Assembly (NCBI RefSeq): GCF_003584015.1
Contig: NZ_QXFM01000138.1
Coordinates: 36,684-86,792, forward strand
Length of the DNA stretch: 50,109 bases
Source: Aurantiacibacter xanthus
GTDB taxonomy: Bacteria; Pseudomonadota; Alphaproteobacteria; Sphingomonadales; Sphingomonadaceae
Reading direction: 5' to 3'
Positions 1 through 8,309 of the stretch are shown piece by piece. How positions within the stretch are numbered: the first letter of the stretch is position 1; every line of letters starts with the position of its first letter. The notes below the pieces were generated by a model. The model saw only the letters and a program-made list of their open reading frames with translations. It had not been told where the DNA came from and ran no database searches. The position numbers were made by a program, and so were the translations under genes.

Positions 1-87
1 AAGGCCCAGATCCTGAGCCAGGCCTCGACCGCGATGCTGGCGCAGGCCAACCAGGCGCAGCAGAACGTGCTTTCGCTGCTGAAGTAA
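1..87 (+). CDS. fliC: Flagellin, C-terminal end (partial)
   Basis: The first 29 codons are open and end at TAA (85-87). They encode an amphipathic helix ending QNVLSLLK, with the pattern SQASTAMLAQANQ. This is the conserved C-terminal D0 helix of flagellins, which packs inside the filament and carries the export and polymerisation surface. Only the tail is in the window; the rest lies to the left. The call is strengthened by the strong terminator 50 bases downstream and by the flagellar block that follows on the other strand. Its promoter is not visible. Confidence 0.85.
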   Translation, partial: KAQILSQASTAMLAQANQAQQNVLSLLK

Positions 88-136
88 GTCTCTTCACCGA
101 ACATCGACACCGCTAGCCAAGGGCGGTGATCGCATA

Positions 137-173
137 GCCCCGGCATCCCCCCAACGGATGCCGGGGCTTTTTT
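137..173 (+). terminator. Rho-independent terminator of the flagellin gene
   Basis: A perfect 12-bp stem, GCCCCGGCATCC (137-148) with GGATGCCGGGGC (156-167), encloses a 7-nt loop and is followed directly by six T (168-173). It sits 50 bases after the flagellin stop, as expected for a highly expressed monocistronic gene. Confidence 0.93.
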
Positions 174-560
174 CTGTCTGACAGCTGCGCGGACGGGCAA
201 CACCCATGCCTGCGAGCGCCACACGGGTCTTCACCCCCATCAGCCCATGTTAGGCGCGACAGGGCCCCGGAACGGTCGTCGACGTCGTCCTGCGAACCAT
301 CCCCCGCAGCTCCCCTTCCCGGCGCGCATGCGATCCGTCGGTGTCCTGCTGAAACGACGCGTCCTAACGTGAAAGTGAGAGTGCGGCATAGGCACGCACA
401 GGGCATTCCACAGCCTCTCGCCTGAGGCTGCGCGCTGCCAAGTATGCGCCAGCCAGATCGCCAAGCACGCGCCGTCCCCCTGCACTTGTCCCCTTGTACA
501 GACGCAGCTGAGACCTTCTCCAGCGCTCAGGCTGGTCAGGCGCAGCAAGCGGCGCACAAC
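174..560. other. Intergenic region without a recognisable gene
   Basis: About 390 bases separate the flagellin terminator from the motB terminator. Open frames exist on the minus strand (240-557 and 113-406), but their translations are rich in Arg, Cys and Trp, match no family I know, and have no convincing ribosome binding site. I see no tRNA or promoter consensus. A loose inverted repeat (GTTAGGCGCG near 249-258 and CGCGTCCTAAC near 358-368) is noted but probably accidental. Because both flanking transcripts end in terminators, this stretch should be largely untranscribed unless it holds an unrecognised small RNA. Confidence 0.5.
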
Positions 561-601
561 AAAAACCGGGGTCGCGGCATGGATAAGCCGCGGCCCCGGT
601 T
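561..601 (-). terminator. Terminator of the flg-motAB operon
   Basis: Two 15-base arms, 564-578 and 587-601, pair with a single G-T wobble around an 8-nt loop. Read on the minus strand, the stem is followed by a run of T (complement of A561-A565), giving a standard intrinsic terminator 26 bases past the motB stop. It closes the whole minus-strand flagellar block. Confidence 0.85.
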
Positions 602-626
602 GATGCGCGTCAGAAGGCTGTAAAGG

Positions 627-1463
627 TTAGTCGGCGACCGTGATCGAAATGCGCCGGTTGCGCGGATCGGTCTTGTCGCTGGCGATCAGCGGTTCGCGAT
701 CGGCCACCCCCTCGATCCGGCGGAAGCGCGATTGGGCCACGCCCTCACGCAACAAGGCCTGACGGGTTGCTTCGGCGCGACCGGCCGACAGCGTCCAGTT
801 GTTGACCTGACGGTCGGACCGGAACGTCAGCGAATCGGTATGTCCGCGCACCACCAGCTCACCATCGCTGCCCGCGAGAACCTCGCTCAAGGCATCGATC
901 AGCAGCCGTGCATCGGGGCTCAGCACCGTGGTGCCGAGCGAGAACATCGAGAAGTCGGCATCGTCGACCAGATCGATCCGCACGCCCTCGGTCGTGTCGA
1001 CCATGCGCACCTGCTTGAGCAGACGGCGGGCGTTACGCTGTTCGGCCAGCTTTTCCTCCAGCTGGGCGCGCATCGCGCTGGCGGTGTTCCTGGTCGCCGA
1101 ACCGCCCTCCTTCGGGCCGCCCGTAGCATCGCGCGGAATGGTCAGCGATTTGGTGCCGGTCTGCCCGGCGCGGTTGGGATAGTTATCCACCGAGGTGAGC
1201 GATTCGCCGCCCAGCAGTCCGTCAGACCCGGCAGACTTCTCGCGGTAGTTCACCAGAGTTGGCGTGAAATAGTCGGCAATGCCCTTGCGCTGTTCCTCGG
1301 TGGTTGCACCGAGCAGCCACAGCATCAGGAAAAACGCCATCATCGCGGTCACGAAGTCGGCATAGGCCACCTTCCACGCGCCGCCATGGTGGCCGCTCTC
1401 GATTACCGTCACCTTCTTGACGATGATCGGGCGGACCGGCTCCTCCGCCTTGCCGCGCGCCAT
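627..1463 (-). CDS. motB: Flagellar motor stator protein MotB
   Basis: 278 aa. MotB is the peptidoglycan-anchored half of the flagellar stator. With MotA it forms the inner-membrane channel whose ion flow turns the rotor. The single N-terminal membrane segment (about residues 32-52) carries the ion-binding aspartate D36 in YADFVTAMM, within the context typical of proton-type stators. Residues about 165-275 form the OmpA/MotB peptidoglycan-binding domain, with the motif VRGHTDS and the terminal NRRISITV. The length is normal. The gene begins 1 base after the motA stop, so the two are translationally coupled, and it is the last gene before the terminator at 561-601. Proton rather than sodium coupling is inferred from the overall similarity to MotAB, not proven. 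Confidence 0.95.
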   Translation of the reverse strand: MARGKAEEPVRPIIVKKVTVIESGHHGGAWKVAYADFVTAMMAFFLMLWLLGATTEEQRKGIADYFTPTLVNYREKSAGSDGLLGGESLTSVDNYPNRAGQTGTKSLTIPRDATGGPKEGGSATRNTASAMRAQLEEKLAEQRNARRLLKQVRMVDTTEGVRIDLVDDADFSMFSLGTTVLSPDARLLIDALSEVLAGSDGELVVRGHTDSLTFRSDRQVNNWTLSAGRAEATRQALLREGVAQSRFRRIEGVADREPLIASDKTDPRNRRISITVAD

Positions 1464-1464
1464 C

Positions 1465-2328
1465 TTACCTGCCCCTCAGAGCGTCAAGCAGTTCGCTGAG
1501 GCCGGGGCGGAAATCGTGCCCGAGGCCCGAACGCGCGCTTTCGACCACCAGCGGCTGCGGGTGTCCGTTGAGGCTGGCGATAATCACCTGCTTCACTGCC
1601 TGGAAAATCTGCTGATCGGCCTCGATTACCTGCTTCAGGCGGCTCGCCATCGGGCCCACCAGACCATAGGCGATGAACACGCCGAGGAAGGTGCCGACCA
1701 GCGCCGAACCGATCATCTCGCCGAGAATTTCCGGCGGCTCGTTGATCGCGCCCATGGTCTTCACGATGCCGAGCACGGCCGCGACGATCCCCAGCGCGGG
1801 CAGCGCGTCGGCCGTGTTCTGGAGGTTGTGCTGCGGCTCGTTCATTTCGTGGAACGTGCTTTTCATGGCGTTGTCCATCACGTCTTCCACCGCGTTCACA
1901 TCGAGCGTGCCCGAGGAGACGACGATCAGCGTCAGCGTATCGCAGATAAGGCCGGTGAGCGGCTTGTTGGCGAGGATCGCGGGATATTCGGCAAAGATCG
2001 TGCTGTTAGCCGGATCGTTGACATGGCTTTCCAGCGCCACCGGACCCTCGGTCTTCAGCATCTTCATCAGCTTGGTGGTGAGCGCGATGGCGTCGATGTG
2101 GTCCTGCTTGGTGTGGCGCGGGCCTTTGAATACCTTGGAGAAAGACCCGGCAACGGCCTTCACCTCGTGCATCGAGTTGCCGATGATGAGCGCGCCAATG
2201 GCGGCGCCCATGATCATCAGCCCCTCGAACGGGAGGGCGTGAAGCACCGGCCCCATCGAGCCGCCGGCGAGAATAAACCCGCCGAACACGCAGACCAGCA
2301 GCACAACGATCCCGATACCTGCAATCAT
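1465..2328 (-). CDS. motA: Flagellar motor stator protein MotA
   Basis: 287 aa, the usual MotA length. MotA is the multi-pass membrane part of the stator. It surrounds the MotB helix and contacts the rotor protein FliG through its cytoplasmic loop. Visible are two N-terminal membrane segments (about 1-21 and 33-51), a large cytoplasmic domain (about 60-165) and the paired C-terminal segments with ALPALGIVAAVLGIVKTMG and GSALVGTFLGVFIAYGLVGP. These contain the conserved proline that couples ion flow to movement. The ATG is 34 bases downstream of the flgL stop, with no terminator between. It is therefore probably co-transcribed with the hook and rod genes instead of having its own late promoter. 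Confidence 0.96.
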   Translation of the reverse strand: MIAGIGIVVLLVCVFGGFILAGGSMGPVLHALPFEGLMIMGAAIGALIIGNSMHEVKAVAGSFSKVFKGPRHTKQDHIDAIALTTKLMKMLKTEGPVALESHVNDPANSTIFAEYPAILANKPLTGLICDTLTLIVVSSGTLDVNAVEDVMDNAMKSTFHEMNEPQHNLQNTADALPALGIVAAVLGIVKTMGAINEPPEILGEMIGSALVGTFLGVFIAYGLVGPMASRLKQVIEADQQIFQAVKQVIIASLNGHPQPLVVESARSGLGHDFRPGLSELLDALRGR

Positions 2329-2362
2329 GTTGTCGGTCCCCTTTGTCCCCGAACTTGTGGTG

Positions 2363-3274
2363 TCAGCGCAGCTGATCGAACAGCGACAGGCTGCTCAGTT
2401 TGATAAAGCTGGCCTGGCTCGCTTCGAGCACAGTCATCATTTCCTGCAGCCGCGTGTAGGTGGTGGCGAAATCGGCCCCACCCACGGTTTCGCGATCCTG
2501 CGCAATCATTTCGTCCGAGGCGATGCGGCGCTCGTCCATGGTTTCGACCCAGGCCATGCGCGTGCCGATCACGGTCTGCGCGGTGGTCGCCTTTTGCAAC
2601 GCCGGGTCGAGCGCTGCCACCGCATCGTCGGCTGCTGCGGCAGCGGCTGTGCCGCCAGCATTGAGGGCGGCGGAAAAGGCCCCGAGCACGGCGAAGATGT
2701 CGGTCGCACCCGAGGGTCCGTTGAACGAGAAGATATCCGGCCCGGTGATCGACCGCTCGACCGTCTGGCCTTCCCCCAGTTCGGTCACCTGGGCATTGGC
2801 CCCGCCGACATAGGAGACAACGCCGCCACTCTCGACATAGGCAGGCCCGGAAACCGCGCCACCGAACAGGCTCACGCCTTCGCCATCGGGCGTATTGCCA
2901 AGGGCGATGAGGTTGCCGCGAATCGCCTCGATTTCGGCGGCAATCGCCTTGCGGTTATCATCGGTGAGCGTGGTCGATGCCGCCTTCAGCGCAAGGTCAC
3001 GGGCGCGGATGATCGAGCTGGTGACCGAGCTGAGCGAGCTGTCCGCCAGGCTCAGGCTGGTCTTGGCACGGTCCGAATTGCGCTGGTCGATTTCGCTCAG
3101 TCGCTCGCGCCGGGCGAGGCTGCGCAGCTTGGCGGCGGCGAGCGGATCTTCCGACGAACGGCTTAGCCGCTCGCGCGAGCCGACCTGCTGCTGCAGGTTT
3201 TCGGCCTGCTTGCGCAGCGACCCGATCTGCTGGTTGGATCTTTCGTAGAAGGCGGAGGTACTTACGGTGACCAT
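2363..3274 (-). CDS. flgL: Hook-filament junction protein FlgL (HAP3)
   Basis: 303 aa. FlgL is the second of two junction proteins that adapt the hook to the flagellin filament. The N-terminus (STSAFYERSNQQIGSLRKQAENLQQQVGSRERL) is the flagellin-like D0/D1 coiled region, here cited only as the start of that helix pair at residues 5-37. The C-terminus again ends in a long helix (about 255-300), as in all flagellin-family proteins. The middle, around residues 120-250, is a small glycine-rich outer domain. The ATG overlaps the flgK TGA by one base (TGATG), which indicates coupled translation. Flagellin itself is ruled out by position next to flgK and by the central sequence. Confidence 0.9.
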   Translation of the reverse strand: MVTVSTSAFYERSNQQIGSLRKQAENLQQQVGSRERLSRSSEDPLAAAKLRSLARRERLSEIDQRNSDRAKTSLSLADSSLSSVTSSIIRARDLALKAASTTLTDDNRKAIAAEIEAIRGNLIALGNTPDGEGVSLFGGAVSGPAYVESGGVVSYVGGANAQVTELGEGQTVERSITGPDIFSFNGPSGATDIFAVLGAFSAALNAGGTAAAAAADDAVAALDPALQKATTAQTVIGTRMAWVETMDERRIASDEMIAQDRETVGGADFATTYTRLQEMMTVLEASQASFIKLSSLSLFDQLR

Positions 3275-4611
3275 CAGCGGATTCCCAGCAAGGTATCGAA
3301 GATTTCGGTGGCGACCTGCATCACGCGGCCCGAGGCCTGAAACGCCTGCTGGAAGCGCATGAGATTGGCTGCTTCCTGATCGAGGTCGACCCCGCTCTGC
3401 TGATCGAGCGCAATGCGCGCCGATGACGAGATTGCGTCAAGCGCCTCGCTGGTGACCTTCTTGCCCGCGACCTGCGCGGAGATCGAAAAGACGAGGTTGC
3501 TGACAGACTGCGCGTGGCCGTTGGTTTCCATCGCCGAGCGCAGCGACGTGAGGTTGCCCGCGTTGGTGCTGCCGGCAGGCGAACCCGCAGGTGCGGTGGC
3601 AAGGCCCTCGCCGTTGGTGAAGGCGAGGCGCATGTCGCTCGCGCCGGTACCGGAAAACAGCGGCTGTCCGCTCGCGCCGTTCAGCGCGGCACCATTGCCC
3701 TGCGCGGTGTTCACCGTGTTCATGATGCCGCTGGCGAGCGTATCGAGGCTGGAGCGGGTGTCGGCAATCGCCTGCAAGCCAAGCGCCTTGCCCGCGAGTG
3801 ACCCGCCACCCAGCGTAACCGCCGCGCCGCCGACATCGAAGCTGATCGTGCCGTCAGCGGCGGTGGTAGCGCCAAGCGCAAAGGTGCTGCCCCCCTGCAC
3901 GATCAGTTCGCCCGAGGCACCGCCCGCGCGCACCTCGACCTGGCCGATGGCGTTGAAAGTGGTCTGCACGTCGACCTTTTTCGAGAGCTTTTCGAGCAGG
4001 CCATCACGCTGGTCGAGCAGCGTCGCCCGTTCGCTGGTGCCCTCGGCGGTGCGGCCGATGCGCAGGTTGATGCGCGCCAGCTCGCCGGTCATGATGTTGA
4101 CTTCCTCGACCTCGCCATTGGCCTCGAACTGCAGGCCCTTGGCCGCGGCATCGAGGCTGTCGTGCGCGATGCGGAAGCTGCCCGCCATGTTGCTGGCAGC
4201 CGACATCACCGCGGCGCGAAGCGAGGGATCGGTCGGATCGGCGGCCAGCTCGCTGAGCGAAGCTTCGAAGCCGACCAGCAGGTCGAATACGCGCGCGCCT
4301 TCGACCGCGCTTTCGATGTTCTCCAGCCCGTTGAGTTCAGAGGCAGCGCGGGCGGAATCGCTGGACGTGCGGCGCACCTCGGCCTGACGGAACATGTCGG
4401 CATTGCGATGGATGGCCGAAATCCGCGCGCCCGAAAGCGAGATGTCGCCCGGACGCATCGAGATGCTTGCCGCCGACACTTCCGAAGCGACCGCCGAGCG
4501 GCGGACATAGCCCTCGGTCGAGGCGTTGGCGATGTTGTTGGCCGTGATCTCAAGTGCGCCGCGTGCGACCTTGGTGCCCGAAAGCCCGACCGTGAGCATG
4601 TCCGCAGCCAT
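3274..4611 (-). CDS. flgK: Hook-filament junction protein FlgK (HAP1)
   Basis: 445 aa. FlgK is the first junction protein placed on the finished hook. It is exported through the flagellar type III system. The N-terminal flagellar-rod motif is clear (ITANNIANASTEGYVRR, residues about 22-38). The C-terminal helix with LMRFQQAFQASGRVMQVATEIFDTLLGIR (last ~30 residues) is the matching D0 helix. The long central part (about 170-330) is the variable exposed region. The length is somewhat short compared with enteric FlgK (about 550). The start at 4611 has a GGGAGGG sequence within the flgJ 3' end and lies 3 bases after the flgJ stop. Confidence 0.94.
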   Translation of the reverse strand: MAADMLTVGLSGTKVARGALEITANNIANASTEGYVRRSAVASEVSAASISMRPGDISLSGARISAIHRNADMFRQAEVRRTSSDSARAASELNGLENIESAVEGARVFDLLVGFEASLSELAADPTDPSLRAAVMSAASNMAGSFRIAHDSLDAAAKGLQFEANGEVEEVNIMTGELARINLRIGRTAEGTSERATLLDQRDGLLEKLSKKVDVQTTFNAIGQVEVRAGGASGELIVQGGSTFALGATTAADGTISFDVGGAAVTLGGGSLAGKALGLQAIADTRSSLDTLASGIMNTVNTAQGNGAALNGASGQPLFSGTGASDMRLAFTNGEGLATAPAGSPAGSTNAGNLTSLRSAMETNGHAQSVSNLVFSISAQVAGKKVTSEALDAISSSARIALDQQSGVDLDQEAANLMRFQQAFQASGRVMQVATEIFDTLLGIR

Positions 4612-4614
4612 GGC

Positions 4615-4959
4615 TTAGCCCTCCCCGCCCGTAGCTTCGGGTTTGAGATGGCGTGCCAGCTGCGCCTCGATCTGGGTTGCCAGACCGATGGTGCCGGTGG
4701 CGGCTGCGATCTCGGCAAAGCGCGCGTCGCGCATTTCGCGGAAGGTGTCTTCGCCCGACGAGCCGAACAGGTCTTCGCCGCCGAAGTCCGCCTTGCCCGC
4801 CGAGGCGAGCATCTGGCGCAGGAACACGGCCTCGAAGCCCTCGGCGACCTGTTTCAGCTGCGCGGCATCGTCCCCCGAGCCTTTCCGGCCCGAGGGATTG
4901 AGCGCGAACTGCGCCCTCAGCGAGGGCAGCGCAAAGTCGGTTGCGGGCGTGAGGTCCAT
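4615..4959 (-). CDS. flgJ: FlgJ-like rod-binding protein without muramidase domain
   Basis: 114 aa. This protein matches only the N-terminal rod-binding domain of FlgJ: QLKQVAEGFEAVFLRQML (about 35-52) and the FREMRDARFAEI helix (about 72-83). In enteric bacteria FlgJ also has a C-terminal peptidoglycan hydrolase of about 150 residues. Here that domain is absent, as in many alphaproteobacteria. The job of opening the cell wall is probably done by the separate transglycosylase at 12917-13774. The ATG overlaps the flgI stop by one base, and flgK follows after 3 bases. The protein likely caps or nucleates the rod in the periplasm. Confidence 0.88.
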   Translation of the reverse strand: MDLTPATDFALPSLRAQFALNPSGRKGSGDDAAQLKQVAEGFEAVFLRQMLASAGKADFGGEDLFGSSGEDTFREMRDARFAEIAAATGTIGLATQIEAQLARHLKPEATGGEG

Positions 4960-6059
4960 CAGATCACCACCATTTCGGCCTTGAGCGAACCGGCCTGCTT
5001 GAGCGCTTCGAGGATCGCCACCAGATCGGACGGCGTGGCACCGAGCGCGTTGAGCGCATCGACCACCTCGGCAAGCGAGGCACCCGGATCGAACATCGCG
5101 ATGTGGTTGGCGGGCTGCTCCACGCTGATCGTGCTGTCGGGCTCGACCGCCGTGCGGCCGTTGGAGAACGGCGCGGGCTGGACCACCATCGGATCTTCCT
5201 CCACCCGCACCACCAGCGAGCCATGGCTGATCGCGGCCGGAGCCAGGCGCACCGCCGAGGAAATCACCACCGTTCCGGTGCGCGAGTTGACCACCACCCG
5301 CGCCGCCGCTTCGGCGGGCGAAATCGGGATCATCTCGATGTCGGCCATCAGCGAGGCGCGCGCGTCGGCACCTTCGGGCAGCCGCAAGGCGAGCGTCACG
5401 CCATCTTCCACCGAAGCGATGGAGGGATAGCGCCTGTTGATCGCATCGCGCACCCGTGAGGCGGTGAGGAAATCGGCCTGATGCAGGTTGAAGCGCAGGA
5501 TCGGATCGGCATCGAAGCCGCTTGCCACCGCGCGTTCGACACTCGCGCCATCGGGAATGCGGCCCACGGTCGGCACGTTGACGGTCAGGCTCGAACCGTC
5601 CGCGCCCGAGACACCGAGCCCGCCCACCGCGAGATTGCCCTGCGCCATGGCGTAGATCTCGCCATCGGCACCGTAAAGCGGCGTCATGATCAGCGCGCCG
5701 CCGCGCAGGCTCTTGGCCTTGCCGATGGTCGAAACGGTGATGTCGATGCGCTGGCCCGGCTTGGCGAAGGCGGGCAGATCGGCGGTGATCATCACCGCCG
5801 CCGCATTCTTCAGCGCGGGGTTCACTCCCGGCGGAAGTTGCAGGCCGAACCGGCCCGACACACCGCGCATGGCCTGGGTGAGGTAGGCAAAGCCATCGTC
5901 GCCCGTGCCATCGAGGCCGACGACGATGCCGTAGCCGGTCAGCTGGTTCGAGCGCACCGACTGGAACGCGCCGAGATCGCGCACGCGCTCTGCCTGCGCC
6001 GGAGCGGCAAGGCCGAGAGCCACGAAGGCGGCGGCGACAAGTGCGAGCAGGCGGGCCAT
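4959..6059 (-). CDS. flgI: Flagellar P-ring protein FlgI
   Basis: 366 aa. FlgI forms the periplasmic P ring, the peptidoglycan-level bushing around the rod. A Sec signal peptide is visible at residues 1-23 (ALVAAAFVALGLAAPAQA, cleavage after AQA). The mature protein starts with the family hallmark RVRDLGAFQSVRSNQLTGYG and continues VVGLDGTGDD. Near the C-terminus it has LAEVVDALNALGATPSDLVAILEALKQAGSL, which is highly typical. The length equals that of known FlgI proteins. The start codon overlaps the flgH stop, and flgJ follows with a one-base overlap, so flgH-I-J-K form a tightly coupled block. Confidence 0.97.
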   Translation of the reverse strand: MARLLALVAAAFVALGLAAPAQAERVRDLGAFQSVRSNQLTGYGIVVGLDGTGDDGFAYLTQAMRGVSGRFGLQLPPGVNPALKNAAAVMITADLPAFAKPGQRIDITVSTIGKAKSLRGGALIMTPLYGADGEIYAMAQGNLAVGGLGVSGADGSSLTVNVPTVGRIPDGASVERAVASGFDADPILRFNLHQADFLTASRVRDAINRRYPSIASVEDGVTLALRLPEGADARASLMADIEMIPISPAEAAARVVVNSRTGTVVISSAVRLAPAAISHGSLVVRVEEDPMVVQPAPFSNGRTAVEPDSTISVEQPANHIAMFDPGASLAEVVDALNALGATPSDLVAILEALKQAGSLKAEMVVI

Positions 6060-6718
6060 CAGAACGGGCTCACCATGGTGAAGAACTGGCTCAGCCAGCC
6101 GGGGCGCGAAGCGCGCTGGAAGTGGCCGCTGCCCGAATAGGCGATCTGTGCGTCGGCGACACGGCTCGACGAAATGCGGTTGTCGGCATCAACATCGGCC
6201 AGACGGATCAGACCAGCAAGCTGGACCCATTCCTCACCCTGACTGAAGTTCATCAACTTTTCCCCGCGAATGCGCGCCACGCCATTGGGCATCACCTCGG
6301 CAATGGTGACGGTAATGGTGCCACTCAGCGAATTGGTCTGGCTGGCATCGCCTCCACCAGAGAACGACCCGGATGCGCCCGAATTAAGGTTGCCGGGGTC
6401 GAACGAGAACGGCCCGACCGAAGGCGGAGTCAGGTCGATGCTGCCCTGACGGTCGGAACTGGCCGAGGTGCCTTTGCTGGAGCGGGTGCGTTCGGTTAGC
6501 ACGACGGTAACCAAATCGCCGACGCGCGCGGCACGCTGGCCATAGTGCAGCGGCGCATAGCCGGCATAGGTCGAGAAGATCGCCCCGTTGGCAGGCGCGA
6601 CGATCTGCTCCACCGGCGGCGGCGGAGCCAGCGTGGCGGAATAGCCAGCCGGGCGCGAAGTGGTGCAGCCAGCGGCCAGAAAGGCGCAGCAAAGCACGGG
6701 GATAGCAATCTTTTTCAT
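6059..6718 (-). CDS. flgH: Flagellar L-ring lipoprotein FlgH
   Basis: 219 aa from the chosen ATG. FlgH builds the outer-membrane L ring. The N-terminus is a lipoprotein signal with the lipobox LAAGC (Cys at residue 18). The family patterns GDLVTVVLTERTRSSKGTSA and NGVARIRGEKLMNFSQGEEWVQLAG are both present, as is the C-terminal WLSQFFTMVSPF. A GTG four codons earlier (6730) would overlap flgG and lacks a binding site. The ATG at 6718 has GAGG six bases upstream and begins MKKIAI, so it is preferred. The gap to the flgG stop is 8 bases. Confidence 0.95.
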   Translation of the reverse strand: MKKIAIPVLCCAFLAAGCTTSRPAGYSATLAPPPPVEQIVAPANGAIFSTYAGYAPLHYGQRAARVGDLVTVVLTERTRSSKGTSASSDRQGSIDLTPPSVGPFSFDPGNLNSGASGSFSGGGDASQTNSLSGTITVTIAEVMPNGVARIRGEKLMNFSQGEEWVQLAGLIRLADVDADNRISSSRVADAQIAYSGSGHFQRASRPGWLSQFFTMVSPF

Positions 6719-6726
6719 CTTTCGCC

Positions 6727-7515
6727 TCACAGCGTCTGGTTGGCGTTGCGCAGCATCTCGTCGACCGCGCTGACCATCTTGGAATTGATCTCGTAGGCGC
6801 GCTGCGCCTCGATCATGTCGACCAGCTCTTCAACCACGTTGACGTTGGAGCCTTCGAGCATGCCCTGCCGCACATTGCCGCGCCCGTTCTCGCCGGGCGC
6901 GCCGAGCTGGGCCGGGCCGGAAGCGGCGGTCGGGGTCAGGAAGTTGTCGCCGATCGCGCGCAGGCCCGCCGGATTGGTGAACTGCGCGACCTGGATCGTG
7001 CCCAGTTCCTGCGCCTCATTCTGCCCCGGCAGCATGGCCGAAACGATGCCATCGGGCGATACGGTGATCGCCTGCGCGCCTTCGGGGATCTGGATCGCCG
7101 GTTGCAGCGCATAGCCCTGCTGGGTGACGATCTGCCCCTCCGAAGAGAGCGTGAAGTTGCCCGCGCGGGTATAGCCCAGTTCGCCGCCCGGCAGTTGCAC
7201 TTCGAAGTAGCCATCGCCGTCGAGCGCGAAGTCGAGCCCGTTGCCGGTGCCGTTCAGCGGCCCCAGCGTCATGATCTGGCTGGTCGACTGGATGGCAACG
7301 CCGGTGCCGAGATTGAGGCCGGTCGCATAGGCGGTCTCGCCCGAGCTGCGGGCCCCGCCCACGCGCACATCCTGATAGGCGAGCGTGGCGAAGTTGGCGC
7401 GGTCGCGCTTGAAGCCGGTGGTGCCGACGTTGGCGAGGTTGTTGGCGATGACGCGCATGCGCGCATCCTGTGCCTCAAGCCCGGTGCGGGCGACCTGGAG
7501 AGCGGAAACTGGCAT
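6727..7515 (-). CDS. flgG: Distal rod protein FlgG
   Basis: 262 aa, the canonical FlgG length. FlgG forms the distal rod that passes through the P and L rings. The N-terminal rod motif reads VIANNLANVGTTGFKRDRANF (about 22-42). The central GLDFALDGDGYFEVQLPGG and TRAGNFTLSSEGQIV elements are the D1 signature. The C-terminus, GSNVNVVEELVDMIEAQRAYEINSKMVSAVDEM, is the conserved flagellar basal-body C-terminal domain. flgF lies 38 bases upstream and flgH 8 bases downstream, so this is the classical flgF-G-H order. Confidence 0.97.
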   Translation of the reverse strand: MPVSALQVARTGLEAQDARMRVIANNLANVGTTGFKRDRANFATLAYQDVRVGGARSSGETAYATGLNLGTGVAIQSTSQIMTLGPLNGTGNGLDFALDGDGYFEVQLPGGELGYTRAGNFTLSSEGQIVTQQGYALQPAIQIPEGAQAITVSPDGIVSAMLPGQNEAQELGTIQVAQFTNPAGLRAIGDNFLTPTAASGPAQLGAPGENGRGNVRQGMLEGSNVNVVEELVDMIEAQRAYEINSKMVSAVDEMLRNANQTL

Positions 7516-7553
7516 TGGTGAAATCCCCCTTGTCGTCAGTCAGTCTGGCCGGA

Positions 7554-8300
7554 TCAGGTCAGACGCATCAGCGACGCGCCGCTCTCATCGAGCTCCTTGG
7601 CGGTCGCCACCAGCTTGGTGCGCATGTCGAAGAGACGCTGCTGATCGACGAGTTCGACCAGCACTTGCGTCATCTTCACGTTGGATTGTTCGAGGTATCC
7701 GGTTTTAACGGTTGCGGAGAGATCGGCCGGCAGTACGCCGCCGCCTTCCACACGGAACAGGTTGTCGAGCCCCTTGGTAACTGTGCTGCCGGCCGGACTG
7801 ACCAGCTTGATCCGCCCGATTTCCGCCGGAGGAGCCTCGGGCGTGGCGGGGTTGGTCACGGTCACCGTCCCGTCCGGCGCGATGGCCATATCCCCGCCCG
7901 GAGGAACCGTGATCGGACCCCGCTCGCCAAGCACCGGGCGGCCATCGCCGTTCAGCAGCAGGCCCGTACCCGACAGTGTCAGGTCGCCCCGCCGCGTATA
8001 GGCTTCGGAGCCGTCTTCGGCCTGCACCGCGATCAGCGCATCGCCATCGACCGCAATGTCGAGGTTGCGCCCGGTGAGGGTCATTTCGCCCTGGCTCATG
8101 TCGGCCCCGCGCACCGCGCTGCTCTGCATGGCGCGGGTTTCCAGCGAGCCATCGCGGCTTTCGACGGTGACCGCCCGCGCATCCATCAGTTCGGCACGAA
8201 AGCCGACCGTCTCGGCATTGGCCATGTTGCTGGCGAGCACGCGCTGCTTCTCCATCGAAGAGCGCATGCCCGAGAGCGCGGAGTAGATCAGGCGGTCCAT
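7554..8300 (-). CDS. flgF: Proximal rod protein FlgF
   Basis: 248 aa. FlgF is a proximal rod subunit exported by the flagellar type III system. The N-terminal motif is VLASNMANAETVGFRAELMD (about 22-41). The D1 core has LDIAVDGDALIAVQAEDGSEAYTRRGDLTLSG, and the C-terminus has LEQSNVKMTQVLVELVDQQRLFDMRTKLV. FlgF and FlgG are similar; the call depends on the gene order E-F-G and on the non-canonical 'SNMANAETVGF' motif. The ATG is 9 bases downstream of the flgE stop. Confidence 0.93.
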   Translation of the reverse strand: MDRLIYSALSGMRSSMEKQRVLASNMANAETVGFRAELMDARAVTVESRDGSLETRAMQSSAVRGADMSQGEMTLTGRNLDIAVDGDALIAVQAEDGSEAYTRRGDLTLSGTGLLLNGDGRPVLGERGPITVPPGGDMAIAPDGTVTVTNPATPEAPPAEIGRIKLVSPAGSTVTKGLDNLFRVEGGGVLPADLSATVKTGYLEQSNVKMTQVLVELVDQQRLFDMRTKLVATAKELDESGASLMRLT

Positions 8301-8309
8301 CGGTCAGCC

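Noticed and set aside
246-370. Loose inverted repeat GTTAGGCGCG / CGCGTCCTAAC that might mark a small mobile element
   Set aside because: The arms match only partly, no target duplication is visible and no transposase is near.
113-557. Two minus-strand open frames (97 and 105 codons) in the flagellin-motB gap
   Set aside because: Arg/Cys/Trp-rich translations without family match, without ribosome binding sites, and lying between two terminators. They look like chance frames in GC-rich DNA.
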